From: Entamoeba invadens IP1
Taxonomy: Eukaryota > Evosea > Mastigamoebida > Endamoebidae
NCBI RefSeq assembly: GCF_000330505.1
Contig: NW_004191777.1
Coordinates: 845,895-909,894 of the forward strand
Direction of reading: 5' to 3'
DNA length: 64,000 nt
Under the pieces are notes generated by a model. That model was not told the DNA's origin. It saw only the letters and a list, made by a program, of their open reading frames with translations, and did not search any database. Positions 38,539 through 49,151 of the stretch are shown here, one piece after another. The position numbers were made by a program, and so were the translations under genes. Numbering within the stretch: the first letter of the stretch is position 1; each line of letters begins with the position of its first letter.

Positions 38539-40158
38539 TTACAAACTTGCCTCAGCGACTCGTATTGGACTCTCCACCGACTCCTCGTTATCCGCTGGTT
38601 GACTTTTTTGGTCTTCGATTTTTTCGTCGATATTTGGGTTTAACTCAATTTCTTCGTCAATAATTTTGTTGTATTCATTGTCGTAAGGTTTAACATACAC
38701 TGAATTAATTGAAGTTGGTGTTACAAAGATAAGAAGTGCACACACCATTCCTGAGAGCATCAAAATGAAGAAAGGAAGATATTGGTTCAAAGGGAAGTTC
38801 AGTCCATTGACAAAACACCATGAGAGGAGTGGTGACATAGTCGATGGCCCAACTATTTTAGCAAGCGCAATAAAGCTCTGTGCGACACCATTAGCAGCTC
38901 CCATATATTCTGGAGCTGCACTATTTGATATTAAAGGTATTAGTGTAGAAAATGTGAATTGTGAGACACCTCCATAGAGTAATCCGTATATAACAAGTAC
39001 ACTCCATTTAATCATTTCGTTTCCATTTAAACCTTCTATAGAAGGGAATATTGCGTACATGAAAGATGTCATGAAAAGTGTTGTTGCAAAGACGTGGCGC
39101 AAATTAGTCAGTTTCATAAGTGGTTTAAATATAAATATAGTAACGAATATCCCAGATGTTGCAATTGTGATATTAAAGTATCCCACGTCATTCGTGCCAA
39201 AATTGAATCCACCGACCCCGTACTCTGCTATCATCAGAAGAGGAAATATCACAAAGAACGTTGAATTTCCAAATCCAAGTAACAAGAATTCAAAAGAACA
39301 AAATAGACTCCACTTATTCTTTTTATTAAAGAACGAAATTAGACTCTTCATTGTTTGTCGAATTGACTCTAAAATGCTTTTCTTCTGTAATTCTTGTCCA
39401 TTCACGTTATTATCAAAGATATAAAAATAGACTAAGACAAATGTTATTAAACATAAAAAAGAATCTACTATCTGTGGCAACAACCCTGGATATGTTTTAA
39501 AGAGTGATATAGAAACTAGTGAAGGATACTTCTCACACGGACTATATAATAACCCACCTATCATAGATCCAATTAAAGAACCTAAACACCACATGAGCCC
39601 AACTAAACTAAATGCTTGCACTCGGTTGGTATTGTCTGTGATCTCAGCTAAATATGTTTTGACCACCCCAATATTGCCATTCAGCATCCCATTCAAAAAT
39701 CGAAGTGCAAAAATGAACCAAAAGTTGAACGAAAACCCAAAGAGAAAATTCGTCACAAAGATCCCAAACGTCGCCAATAATATGATTTTCCTTTTCCCAA
39801 TATTGTCTGAGAGTGCACCTATAAGGTATGAACTTAAAAACTGGGCAAACGGAAATGCTGCCATTAATATCCCACTGTAATACCCGGAGTTATTCACATC
39901 AGTGACTGTCCCCATATCCACTAATAGGAGTCCCACATAAGAGTTAATATTAGTTAGTGATACTCCTTCGATTCCAAGCATCATAAGCAAAGGAATCAAT
40001 TTACTCTTTGGTATACCAGCCGGTGCAAACTCTCTCAATCCATTGACAAAAAACATAATAAATGTTGTCGCCATACTTTTCATTGTTCTTAAACACTTCC
40101 CAAAGAAAAATTGTGGTTCATCAATTGCTTCTTCTTTCATTGTAAAAATAAAGTCCAT
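38539..40158 (-). CDS. Major facilitator superfamily transporter (539 aa)
   Basis: About 12 hydrophobic helices in two blocks, with a charged loop in the middle (about residues 250-285). The loop between helices 2 and 3 has G-A-L-S-D-N-I-G-K-R-K, the MFS motif A. The start region L-I-P-L-L-M-M-L-G-I-E-G is similar to DHA/ZIF1-type drug or metal-chelate antiporters. The C-terminus is polar and acidic (about 485-539) and probably cytoplasmic. The first ATG is at 40158; a second Met six residues on is also possible. The substrate cannot be read from sequence. Same strand as the neighbouring RapGAP and SNARE genes. Confidence 0.92.
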   Translation of the reverse strand: MDFIFTMKEEAIDEPQFFFGKCLRTMKSMATTFIMFFVNGLREFAPAGIPKSKLIPLLMMLGIEGVSLTNINSYVGLLLVDMGTVTDVNNSGYYSGILMAAFPFAQFLSSYLIGALSDNIGKRKIILLATFGIFVTNFLFGFSFNFWFIFALRFLNGMLNGNIGVVKTYLAEITDNTNRVQAFSLVGLMWCLGSLIGSMIGGLLYSPCEKYPSLVSISLFKTYPGLLPQIVDSFLCLITFVLVYFYIFDNNVNGQELQKKSILESIRQTMKSLISFFNKKNKWSLFCSFEFLLLGFGNSTFFVIFPLLMIAEYGVGGFNFGTNDVGYFNITIATSGIFVTIFIFKPLMKLTNLRHVFATTLFMTSFMYAIFPSIEGLNGNEMIKWSVLVIYGLLYGGVSQFTFSTLIPLISNSAAPEYMGAANGVAQSFIALAKIVGPSTMSPLLSWCFVNGLNFPLNQYLPFFILMLSGMVCALLIFVTPTSINSVYVKPYDNEYNKIIDEEIELNPNIDEKIEDQKSQPADNEESVESPIRVAEASL

Positions 40159-40708
40159 TTAAATCAAAACATGTGAAGGAATAAGTCGAAGGTGTGAAAA
40201 CTTCTTTTGAAATAATACTTCGAAAATATTATAATTATTTTATAAAATTTGATAATTACAATATCCATTATAAATATAATAATATCCTTGTAAAAAAACT
40301 CCAGTAAAAAGACTGAAAATATATAAAAAAAACTATTTTTATATGAAAATATGTTTAATAAATTGTCTTTTTAAACATTAAATAGTTGACTATTATAATT
40401 ATATAATTATAAAGAATTATACTTTATTGAGTAAAATTATTAATTTTATTTTTAACTCAATTCTTTAACACAAATTAATAATTAATAATTGAATGAATTA
40501 TTAAATTTATTATAACCATAAATATAATATAACTAAACGACACAATAATAAATTAAAAATTATTTATTTGTTATAATTATTTATAATATAAATTACAACT
40601 TTTTAATAATAACTATTTATCAACTATAATATATAGTTAAATGGATTATATAATATAACTTAACAAATTAGTATTGAGGAACTTTAACCAAATTCTAAAA
40701 ATGGAAGG
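40159..40708. other. Intergenic region, nothing recognised
   Basis: 550 bp of very AT-rich spacer between the RapGAP gene's 3' end and the MFS start. It contains short TATAATTATATAATTATA palindromes near 40394-40412. No gene, RNA gene or terminal repeats were recognised. Confidence 0.5.
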
Positions 40709-43146
40709 TTACTTCTTTGCCGCAATTGAAGCAATAGCTTCGAGTTGATTTTGTCTGATTGCAAGACGTTTAGCTCTGAATGTCGGAGAGTCCTGAGCAG
40801 CCCTTTCTGCGTTGATCACTGTGTGTCAATACCGATTTAAAAAGAGACTCCAATCAACACAAATAAAAACAAACATTTTGAGACAATAAACTTTGAGAAG
40901 CCATCACCATGGATGTACTTATCTGAAGTGATAAATGGTGCTACTGGTGCCACATCCTTCTTGCAACAAATATTGACAGAATATTCATACTTCTCTGGTG
41001 GATTCTTCTGAGTGGTGTCGAACCCCACGATGACAAAGCAATGGTTGAATTGTGTCTTAAAGCTTTCGATATCAATAGGGTCTGGAGTTCCTGCATACTC
41101 CTTAAAAATAAGTACAACAACATCATTTCCGATATGTCTTTTCTTATCAAGTTGTTGGTCGTTGGTCTCCATAAATGGCAAATACGGCGCAATGTGGTAC
41201 ACCACCTGGACATTTCCCTTTGAAAATGTGTTGACATAGGTGTACTCCCCCATCAATCGATTTTTCGTATCAAGTCCACCCGCAAATCCAGTGTACCCGA
41301 ATAGTTCCACCTTTTGGCCAAGGTTCGACAAAAAGTGTTCAAAGTATGACGACCCTTCTCTATTGTTAAAGAAGTCCATTTCTTTCGTCTGTCCTGGAGA
41401 CCCATACAAAACGCCGAATTTGTATCTTTGATATGTGAAAAAGTTCTCAAACTTCACAAGAGAATTAAAGACGGCATCCCCTCTCATTGGCGTCAACGCC
41501 TTTTCCTTAAGTTCGGGGAAGTACTCTTTTATGATTTGATAGTCACTTTTGTTCTCATAGACGAGTCTGGTGTCACTTCGTTTGTTCCTCATAATAACCT
41601 TTCTGTTAGTTTTCTCATCACTGATGGAGAACACAGTCACATCGTTATCAGTTTTGATGACATAATTATTATGGTCATTAGCAGTAAAGTTCTTCTGATA
41701 ATAAGGAATGCATGACTGTGGGTCGTGGACACCTTTAACAAGTAGCCCTTCATATTTGTGTGTGGTACAGGTGTAGAAATTCTCAACTTTAGATCCAAGT
41801 GGGAGAGTCTCCATGTCAACAAGTAATGGCATAGTCTTCATCACACTATCTGTCCATCTCTCCACTGGGAATGGGATATTCAAGAAGCTTGATCCGACCT
41901 TTGTAATTGTTTCATCAGACAATACTCCATCGCTGTATCTCTCCTTAATGATATTTACAAGTTTCTCCATTTGTCCCTTCTCAGCAGCAACATCGGAGAG
42001 GGGTTTCCCCTTATAAGTTTGTCCAACAGACGCTCCGTATTTCAGTAACAAGTCAATCAACTCGGTATTCCCTTTCATCACTGCATTATATAATGGGAAT
42101 GTCTCGTTGTTCGCTTGGTGGTTGGCATCAGCGCCTTTTTCACAAAGGAATTTGATGGATTCCAAGTCCATTGAATTTGAGCAAATGATATTCAGCACCG
42201 TCTCGCCGGAGGAATTAGCGATGTTAATGAAATTAGTAGTATCTTCTGCCGACCCCTTGTTAACAATAGCTTGGAGTATAGAAAAATAGTCCTTCAAATT
42301 CTTCACTCTGCACAAGTAGTGGAGTGGGGTGTTCATTCTTTCGTTCTTCAATGCTCTGTCTGCGCCGTGATCTAATAACAAATTGACAATTGCGGGGTCA
42401 ATCTTCTCAACAGACAATGCTTTGTGGAGTGGAGAGTATCTATTTTCATCACAGCAATTGACGTTGGCGCCCTTTTGGATTAAGAACTCGACAAGGTTCT
42501 TATATCCCTTTTCACACGCATAGTACAAGAATGTTCTTCCATTGACATCTTCGTCGTTCACCCCAAACTTCTTTATGTACTTAGATATCTGCGACTCAGC
42601 TTCTTTCTCGCTCATGACTTTGACACCTTTGAGTTTCTCAACGATTTGTGTTAACTTCTCCGACTTCGGTATCATCGGACAGTAAGCCATCCAGAAATAG
42701 AAAGACCCGTGTTCGAGGACGGGTAACCCTTCAACTTTCATATCAAATCCAGACTCGGTGGCCGTGATATTATTTGCATTGATTTTGTTCACCTTAGGAA
42801 ACAAAGTGCAGACCATTATCTTGGGTACTACACTAAAATTGGTTGAAAAGTTGACGGTGAACTTCCCATCAACGGCGCTTGACCGCTCAATTTTCCCAAA
42901 ACAGAATTGTTCTCCTCGAGGTGGGAAGTAGTTGACCAAAGAGTCAAATTCCTTTGGAAGTCCTTTACTTTGAAGATAGCCTTCCTCGTACTTCTTCACT
43001 TTGTCTTTCAGTTCGTTGATCTCTTCCTCAAGTTGCATCCTCATCAAGTCGAACTTTTCTTGGTCAACTGTTTGTGGTTGCTCTGCTCCTCCGATAGTGT
43101 AAGTGTAATCGTTTGGGTCAAATGTGGATTTGATTTCAGTGGACAT
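40709..43146 (-). CDS. Ankyrin-repeat RapGAP protein (793 aa, two exons)
   Basis: Exon 1 is 43146-40875 and exon 2 is 40818-40709; the 56-bp intron runs from GTTTGT to CAG and the split codon is completed in phase. A coiled coil lies at residues about 28-60 and an H-type (tail-fibre-like) strand region at about 75-165. Ankyrin repeats run from about 203 to 400 (G-R-T-F-L-Y-Y-A-C, S-P-L-H-K-A-L, T-P-L-H-Y-L). The RapGAP domain is at about 540-745, with Y-K-F-G-V-L-Y, F-x-x-F-L-x-x-L-G, G-G-L-D-T-K and K-R-H-I-G-N-D-V-V. That last segment carries the catalytic Asn thumb, so Rap-GTPase activation is expected. Exon 2 adds a basic helical tail. It probably acts with Rap/Ras cycles such as that of the RasGEF nearby. 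Confidence 0.93.
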
Positions 43147-43477
43147 TTCTGAGTTTTTTCAGTTCATAGTTTCGAGATGGTAATGTTTCATCTCTATAAA
43201 CGCACTTTTGTCATTTCTTCTTCTTATTTTCTTCTCTCCGTTTCCATCCTTGCATTCCGTTTTAAGAAGATCTCAAGTGTTTTTGGTGTTATTTCAAAAT
43301 CAACTTTGTGATTTTGACAATCTATTTCTTAATAGTTCTTTCTTTTTATTTTTACTAGTTACTTGTTTTCTGAAGAATAATAAGAATTATAATAACTATA
43401 ATTAGAATAATAACTTTAGTTCCACAACACTAGAAAGTTACAAATGAGAAGAATGGAAGTATCAATTACGCTCATTT
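43147..43477. other. Intergenic region, nothing recognised
   Basis: 330 bp between tandem minus-strand genes; 43147-43200 is probably the RapGAP promoter. The stretch 43190-43330 is T-rich on the plus strand with no coding character. No RNA gene was seen. Confidence 0.5.
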
Positions 43478-44260
43478 TCACTCTGAGGAAGTCTTAGTGA
43501 GCAAAAAGAAAGGTTGAGATATAGCGTATGGAATGAACGAATGGTCGATCTTATTTCTGATGCACGAGTCTTTTTCGAAGAACCGAACTTCATACATTTC
43601 ATCTTTGCCCACTGTTTTTGGGTCGAATGTGAAGTATTTCCCGATACTTCCCTCTCCAAAATCATATGGCTTTTTCCCAACCATATTTCCACACCTCATA
43701 CTATTAGTATTCACATTGAATATCCCAATATAGTCTCCTTCTTTCGCTGCAAAGGGCAACTCGACGTACAATTGACTGTGTTCATCGTCGACTTTTGTTG
43801 TGATTTTGACGGGGTTTCCGACTATAAATCCACTTTGGCAGTACAAACACTCATACTTGAATATACTCGGCTCCGTCAATTCAGGCGACTTCTTGAACTC
43901 ACATCTGCACACTCTGATGTCATAGATACCCCTTGGGACTAATGTCGTAAACGTTACTTCTTGACTTTCTTCCGTCACTCTTTGATACTCGATGTAGTTC
44001 TTATCTTTTTCACGTCGATAGGTGTATAACATCACCAGAATGTCTCCGTCAAGCTTCCTCACAGCTTCGCTCAACTTAGCAGTCACTTTGTACTTTTCTT
44101 TATCAACTTCAATATATAAGCCAACTAGATCGTCACTGTTACGAATTGGTTGTGCTTTGTGTCCAAATTCAACAACTTCTTCTTCAGATGCTTCTTCTTG
44201 TTGAGAAGCCTCTTCTGGGATATTCGTTTGTCCTTGTATGTCTATTTCTTCCGTTGCCAT
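43478..44260 (-). CDS. Hypothetical two-lobed beta-sandwich protein (260 aa)
   Basis: An acidic N-terminus (residues about 1-32, Glu-rich) precedes two similar halves. The first has L-D-G-D-I-L-V-M-L-Y, then F-T-T-L-V-P-R-G-I-Y-D-I-R-V. The second has K-E-G-D-Y-I-G-I-F-N, then Y-F-T-F-D-P, then M-Y-E-V-R-F-F. Each half looks like a strand-rich domain of the SKICH/Ig type (G-D-x-I-G-h-F and Y-x-h-R-F). A Cys cluster (C-R-C and C-L-Y-C) sits between the two halves. There is no signal peptide or membrane helix, so it is probably cytosolic. I do not recognise the family with confidence. Confidence 0.75.
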   Translation of the reverse strand: MATEEIDIQGQTNIPEEASQQEEASEEEVVEFGHKAQPIRNSDDLVGLYIEVDKEKYKVTAKLSEAVRKLDGDILVMLYTYRREKDKNYIEYQRVTEESQEVTFTTLVPRGIYDIRVCRCEFKKSPELTEPSIFKYECLYCQSGFIVGNPVKITTKVDDEHSQLYVELPFAAKEGDYIGIFNVNTNSMRCGNMVGKKPYDFGEGSIGKYFTFDPKTVGKDEMYEVRFFEKDSCIRNKIDHSFIPYAISQPFFLLTKTSSE

Positions 44261-44485
44261 CTGTTATTTGAGTTCATTGCACTTTGTTTTTGAATAGTTT
44301 TGAGCTATTGATTTTTGATTTGTATTGACATGGTATCCCGTTTTCCTCCGTCTTTTTTTTGCTCAATCACAGAACATCATTCAATCATTTAATCATTTAC
44401 AAATAAATGATTTATTTAACTGAAAGAAAAGGCATGAAAAAACTATTCATTGATTGTAACAAAATTATAAATAAACTATACTCTA

Positions 44486-47400
44486 TTAGTGATTGGCAAT
44501 GATGTTTGGACATCCAACGAAAATGTCATTCCCCACTTGTTGATTTTGAATGCCAATGACGGAAGTCAGCCTCACACACCCGTCGAAGCAGTTGTCTCCG
44601 ATAATGGTCCCATTCCCTTTAAACCCAACCCGGACTAATGATTTGCAATTTTTAAAGCAAAAAGAGTCGATTCGTGTGATTTGCGACGGTATTATAATCT
44701 CAACCAGATTGGCTGTGTCGCGATAACAGTTTGCACCCAACGCGACAACCCCGTTAGGTATCGATAAGCCAAAAATGGCTTTATCTGCTTCCGTGTATGT
44801 GATCTTATTTGAGAGAATCCCATTCTTCTTGAGATGTTCAGCTTCTTCATAATCGATGTCAAAAGGATACACTTTGATAGGGCCGTTGATCACTATTTTC
44901 GACAGACTGTAACATCCTTTGAAACATCCTATTTCAAGTTGTGAGATGCGACTTGGTAATGTGACTTCCGCTAGCTTCTTACAATACTGAAAAACACCGC
45001 CGTTGATCCGTTCAACACTTTGAGGTATGACAATGTGGACCAACCCAAAGCAATTCATAAAACACTCTTTATCAATCACTTGAAGGCCTTCGTTCAGTCT
45101 CACCTCCGTTAATGAGTAACATCGTTTGAAACAATCAATCCCAATGCGTGTGACACTCGATGGTACTTCAATCTGTTGTAAAGAAAGTGTTTTGAACAAA
45201 GACAAGTTCTCAAGTTCACGACATTGCGGGAGAGTGATACTTCGAAGGTTGTGACATCGATAGAAGGTACACGATTCAATACGATCCAGAGTACACCCCT
45301 TCTCAAATAACACAGTCTTTAACGAAAAACATTGATAAAAGGACATCCCACCCACTTTTGTGACAGTGGATGGTACAACTATGTGTTCCAATCCACCACA
45401 TTGATAAAACGCGCCGTCTTTAATCAAACGTAATGATGAGGACAGTTTTAACGATGTCAACGAGCAACAATTGAAGAAGCAGAATTTGGGAATGGTGTCG
45501 AGGAACGACAAATCGACTGATTTCAAGTTGTAACACATACAGAACACTTCTTTTCCAATTTCAGTGATTTGTGACGGGAGTGTGAAATGGGTCAGATCAT
45601 TACGTGAAGAAAACACTGAATTTCCAAGACAGACAACACTCTTTGGAATCACAAGGTGTGGTGGGATGTAACATTCAATCGTTTTACAGAGCTCATTCGG
45701 ACGTACTCCTCGAGCTTTCTCCTTTGCCGTTACACTGATGTTACTGCATTTGATTCCACATCGCCGTACAAAGTAACTTTCGTAATAGGAAACCCGTCCA
45801 TCGTATTTTGTAACATTGTGAATCGCAGTGATAGCATTACATTTATTAAAACAATAATTCCCAACTTCGCAGTGTTCCGGCAGAGTGACTTCTTTCAGTT
45901 TTGAGCACTTAGAAAAGCAGAAGTCCCCTATTGAAGTGACTGTATTTGGTATAACAATGTTCTCACACAGACTTTGCTCAAAACAGTCTACTCCAATCTC
46001 AACAACACCAACGGGAACATCAAATACTCCATTCGGCTGTAACAGACCTTTCACTAATTTAATTTCAATGCCATTTGTATATAACGCACGCACTTTTTGC
46101 CTCAATTCTAAGATGTTATCTGCGCTTAAGATGACTCGTTTCACTTTGATGGAATTCTTTTCAAATATTTCAAGTTCCTTTTCAGTGACTGAATACGGGA
46201 AGATCCCATTTGTATCAAGTGGCACTTGGAGTCGTTCTATTCGTGTGCACCCGACAAAGTTGCCACTCCCAAAGTCCTCCATCTTCTCTGGAAACACCAT
46301 CTCAGTCAGACTGATACATCCTTCGAACACGCCATCCTCAATTTTCACCAGTGAATTTGGTATTTGAAGAACACGGAGTGCAACACAGTTTTTAAATGAA
46401 TGGCTTCTAATAACTGAAAGTGTTGTTGGTAACACCACTTTACTCAGTGAAGTGCAGTCTGCAAAGACGTCTTCTTGCATGACGCCCACAGAAATAGATG
46501 GGAAGACTACAACAGGAAGTTTAGTACATCCTTTGAAAGTCCCAGAAGAGACAACAGTGACTGAAGAAGGTATGTAAATTGACGTTAATTGAGTGCATCC
46601 CTTAAATGCGTCTTCTCCAATGTGAATGATAGACGTTGGGATATTAAAACTGTTTAACATGACGTTGTTCAGAAAACAGTTTTTACCCATAATCGATGGA
46701 GAGTCGATAAACATCGTTCTTGTCTCGTTTTGTGAAAATCCGTCGACGTTCAAATTGATGAAGGAGATGTCAAACCCTTTAAGGACTTTTCTTGTTTTAT
46801 AATCAATTTCAAAAGGATAGTCCCCGTGTTGGTCAAGCGGCAAGTGCAATTTCGTCAAGTTAGAAACTCCTCGAAACGCCCCAAGTGAGATATTAATGAT
46901 ATCATCCGACAGTACTATTTCCTTCAGTGCACTACATTGTTCAAATGCATTCTGTCCAATGTATTTCAGTGTCGACAACGTGTTAATTGCTCTCAGCGAA
47001 ACACAACTCTCAAACCCACACGTATCAATTTCAGTGACTCTTTTCATCACAACAGACGTTAACGAGACACATCCAGAAAACGCTTTAAATGGAATAGATC
47101 TGATGTTGTCTGGAAGTTCAATAGTAGACAGCTGTGCGCAAAACACAAAGCATTGATGTCCAAACAAACACAATGATTTCGGCAACAGTATGTCACTCAT
47201 ATGTAAACACCCAAAGAAACACGCAGGTCCAAATTCGGTAATCCCTTCCGGAATTTCAATTCTCGACAACGCTTGACAATTCGCAAAGCAACAAAATGGG
47301 AGTGTCGACAGATTCGTCGACAAAGTGACTTCTTTAAGTCCCAAACAAGAGAAAAATGCCTTCTCATACAGAGAAGTTATGTTATTTGGAATGACCAGTG

Positions 47401-47788
47401 AAGACGTTTTGATGAGACACTCCGTATCAATTTCAGTGACATCTTTCAGATCAATGGTATTGATATAGCCAATATCGTCCTTCTTCAAAACAATTCGTTT
47501 CACTTTATTCAGTTTCTTTTTCTGTTCCGACGCTTCTCGATACGAAAGAGGGTATCGGAAGTTCACCAAAATCTTGTCGTCGTCCACTTGTGGTTCAAAC
47601 GGAAAGTATTTGTAATGCGTTTGCATATTTTTGAAGATGTTTCTCTTGATAATTGGTATTGGATTGTAGTGGAATTTGTCGATCGTCTCTTCAAACTTTT
47701 TACAGACTTGAATGACTTTAAGGAAGTCGTCCTCTTCCAAGAAATACTTCGAGACTATCATCAAGCTATACCCATCAAGTCGTTTCAT
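44486..47788 (-). CDS. BspA-like leucine-rich-repeat protein with F-box-like N-terminus (1100 aa)
   Basis: The first ATG is at 47788. Residues about 2-45 (M-K-R-L-D-G-Y-S-L, D-D-F-L-K-V-I-Q-V-C-K-K-F, N-P-I-P-I) look like an F-box-like helix bundle that is shared with the gene at 55806. The rest is LRR_5 repeats of about 23 residues (for example I-P-S-S-V-T, A-F-x-G-C-x-x-L). Three spacers interrupt it near residues 324, 529 and 974, each with a Y-P-F-like motif followed by a non-repeat stretch. There is no signal peptide or membrane segment. The family is huge in Entamoeba. Function is unknown; an adhesion role at the surface has been proposed for the family, while the N-terminus points to a cytoplasmic adaptor instead. 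Confidence 0.92.
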   Translation of the reverse strand: MKRLDGYSLMIVSKYFLEEDDFLKVIQVCKKFEETIDKFHYNPIPIIKRNIFKNMQTHYKYFPFEPQVDDDKILVNFRYPLSYREASEQKKKLNKVKRIVLKKDDIGYINTIDLKDVTEIDTECLIKTSSLVIPNNITSLYEKAFFSCLGLKEVTLSTNLSTLPFCCFANCQALSRIEIPEGITEFGPACFFGCLHMSDILLPKSLCLFGHQCFVFCAQLSTIELPDNIRSIPFKAFSGCVSLTSVVMKRVTEIDTCGFESCVSLRAINTLSTLKYIGQNAFEQCSALKEIVLSDDIINISLGAFRGVSNLTKLHLPLDQHGDYPFEIDYKTRKVLKGFDISFINLNVDGFSQNETRTMFIDSPSIMGKNCFLNNVMLNSFNIPTSIIHIGEDAFKGCTQLTSIYIPSSVTVVSSGTFKGCTKLPVVVFPSISVGVMQEDVFADCTSLSKVVLPTTLSVIRSHSFKNCVALRVLQIPNSLVKIEDGVFEGCISLTEMVFPEKMEDFGSGNFVGCTRIERLQVPLDTNGIFPYSVTEKELEIFEKNSIKVKRVILSADNILELRQKVRALYTNGIEIKLVKGLLQPNGVFDVPVGVVEIGVDCFEQSLCENIVIPNTVTSIGDFCFSKCSKLKEVTLPEHCEVGNYCFNKCNAITAIHNVTKYDGRVSYYESYFVRRCGIKCSNISVTAKEKARGVRPNELCKTIECYIPPHLVIPKSVVCLGNSVFSSRNDLTHFTLPSQITEIGKEVFCMCYNLKSVDLSFLDTIPKFCFFNCCSLTSLKLSSSLRLIKDGAFYQCGGLEHIVVPSTVTKVGGMSFYQCFSLKTVLFEKGCTLDRIESCTFYRCHNLRSITLPQCRELENLSLFKTLSLQQIEVPSSVTRIGIDCFKRCYSLTEVRLNEGLQVIDKECFMNCFGLVHIVIPQSVERINGGVFQYCKKLAEVTLPSRISQLEIGCFKGCYSLSKIVINGPIKVYPFDIDYEEAEHLKKNGILSNKITYTEADKAIFGLSIPNGVVALGANCYRDTANLVEIIIPSQITRIDSFCFKNCKSLVRVGFKGNGTIIGDNCFDGCVRLTSVIGIQNQQVGNDIFVGCPNIIANH

Positions 47789-47891
47789 CAAACTGACTTT
47801 TCAGTCTTTCCAGTTTCTAAAGGAAAAACACTGGTTTCCTTCAAATGAAGAAAAGTACAATTCAAACTAAATATAAACGACACCAACTGAA

Positions 47892-48656
47892 TTACACCCA
47901 TTGAATGGCATACATTCTCTTGACAACAAAACGAGTCGGGTAATGGCTTCCAACAAAAAGATCCGCTCCCTTTCCAGTACTGTCCAAGTAATACGACCCA
48001 AACGTTGGGATGAAGTACGAATTGGTGGTGAATATGCTGAAGCAGTCCGACGCGCCCATGACGGCGTCCCCGTCAGATGGTGATATTCTGAGCGTAGTCG
48101 ATATTTTTTTCCTGCCAAATTTGGTTGGTTGGATGTTGTGTGGGTTTTTCAAAGTGAAGACAAAGTAGTTGGGGTCTTTCTCGATATATGCTGTGTCTGA
48201 ATTAACTGGTGGGGGTGGGACAGCAAATGAGTTGAACGTTCCAAAGATGTGTGAGTCTGTGGTGATGATGATAGTCATCATATTAGTGACGGATGATGTT
48301 GTTGTATTGAAAGCAGCCGGAATCAGTCCGTCTCTTGATGAGTCATACAACATTCTATAAGACATCTTCCCCGTCCATCCCTGCAACACAGTGATGTCAG
48401 TAATCTCTGGCAAGTCAGACGATGTTGGTAATGCGGTGAACGTCGATGAACTCACGGTGACTCTTGAAGCCTTCTCAGCTTTTTCTTCCTTGTCGGCGGC
48501 TTTTTCTTCCTGAGACTTCCCAGATTCGAGTTTCTCAACTCGCGCGGTAAGCGCGGTAAGGATCTCAAAAATCGTGTTGAGTGCCGGCTGGTTCTCTTTC
48601 GGTAATTTAGCAATTTCGCCTTGCAATTTGGTCAGCTGCTCACGGGGCGATGTCAT
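47892..48656 (-). CDS. TLDc-like protein with N-terminal coiled coil (254 aa)
   Basis: Residues about 4-65 form a charged coiled coil (E-Q-L-T-K-L-Q-G-E-I, A-R-V-E-K-L-E). A Ser/Thr-rich linker is followed by the TLDc-like domain from about residue 92: L-Q-G-W-T-G-K-M, M-L-Y-D-S-S-R-D-G, M-T-I-I-I-T-T, F-G-T-F-N-S-F, F-V-F-T-L-K-N-P and a final L-F-V-G-S-H-Y-P with A-I-Q-W-V at the end. It shares the domain layout with the gene at 6421-6933. The W-x-G and Y-D-S-x-x-D-G pair is typical of TLDc. Unlike mammalian TLDc proteins it has no LysM domain. The coiled coil suggests oligomerisation. No signal peptide; function unknown. Confidence 0.8.
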   Translation of the reverse strand: MTSPREQLTKLQGEIAKLPKENQPALNTIFEILTALTARVEKLESGKSQEEKAADKEEKAEKASRVTVSSSTFTALPTSSDLPEITDITVLQGWTGKMSYRMLYDSSRDGLIPAAFNTTTSSVTNMMTIIITTDSHIFGTFNSFAVPPPPVNSDTAYIEKDPNYFVFTLKNPHNIQPTKFGRKKISTTLRISPSDGDAVMGASDCFSIFTTNSYFIPTFGSYYLDSTGKGADLFVGSHYPTRFVVKRMYAIQWV

Positions 48657-49151
48657 TGTCTTCTCCAGTTCTATTCTTTTTATTTTATCATTCCTCTTAT
48701 CGGTCTTCTTTCTACAATCGACGTCAATCGTAATTAATTCATTTATTTTATAATAAATTTACCATAAAAATTTATTATTTTCAATCCCAAGTTTTCACTT
48801 TTTTCAAGTGTTTGAATTATTCTGTAGAATTTAATTAATTAAATAATTAACTAATATTATAATTAATAATAATTAATTACTAGTTCTATTATTATTAAAA
48901 TATATAATAAACATTATTATATAATATAGTTTTTATTTTCTATTTTAATTTGTTGAAAAAAACCAGTTCCAAATATATTGTCCAATTTCAAATAAAAATA
49001 TGAATTTATATTTTGGAATGGGACAATTTATTTTGTACTTTTTTTTAATTAATTTATAATTTATTTAATTATAATTGTATAATACAACAATAAAACAGTA
49101 TTAAACAGAATAAAAAGTCAACAGTTATTTAATAATTATAATAACTAAAAA
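48657..49151. other. Intergenic region, nothing recognised
   Basis: About 500 bp of AT-rich DNA with ATTAATTA-type palindromes (48828-48890). Tandem minus-strand genes flank it. No gene or element ends were found. Confidence 0.5.

Noticed and set aside
38455..38643. Plus-strand open frame overlapping the MFS gene end
   Set aside because: Antisense to the real coding region, with no independent features.
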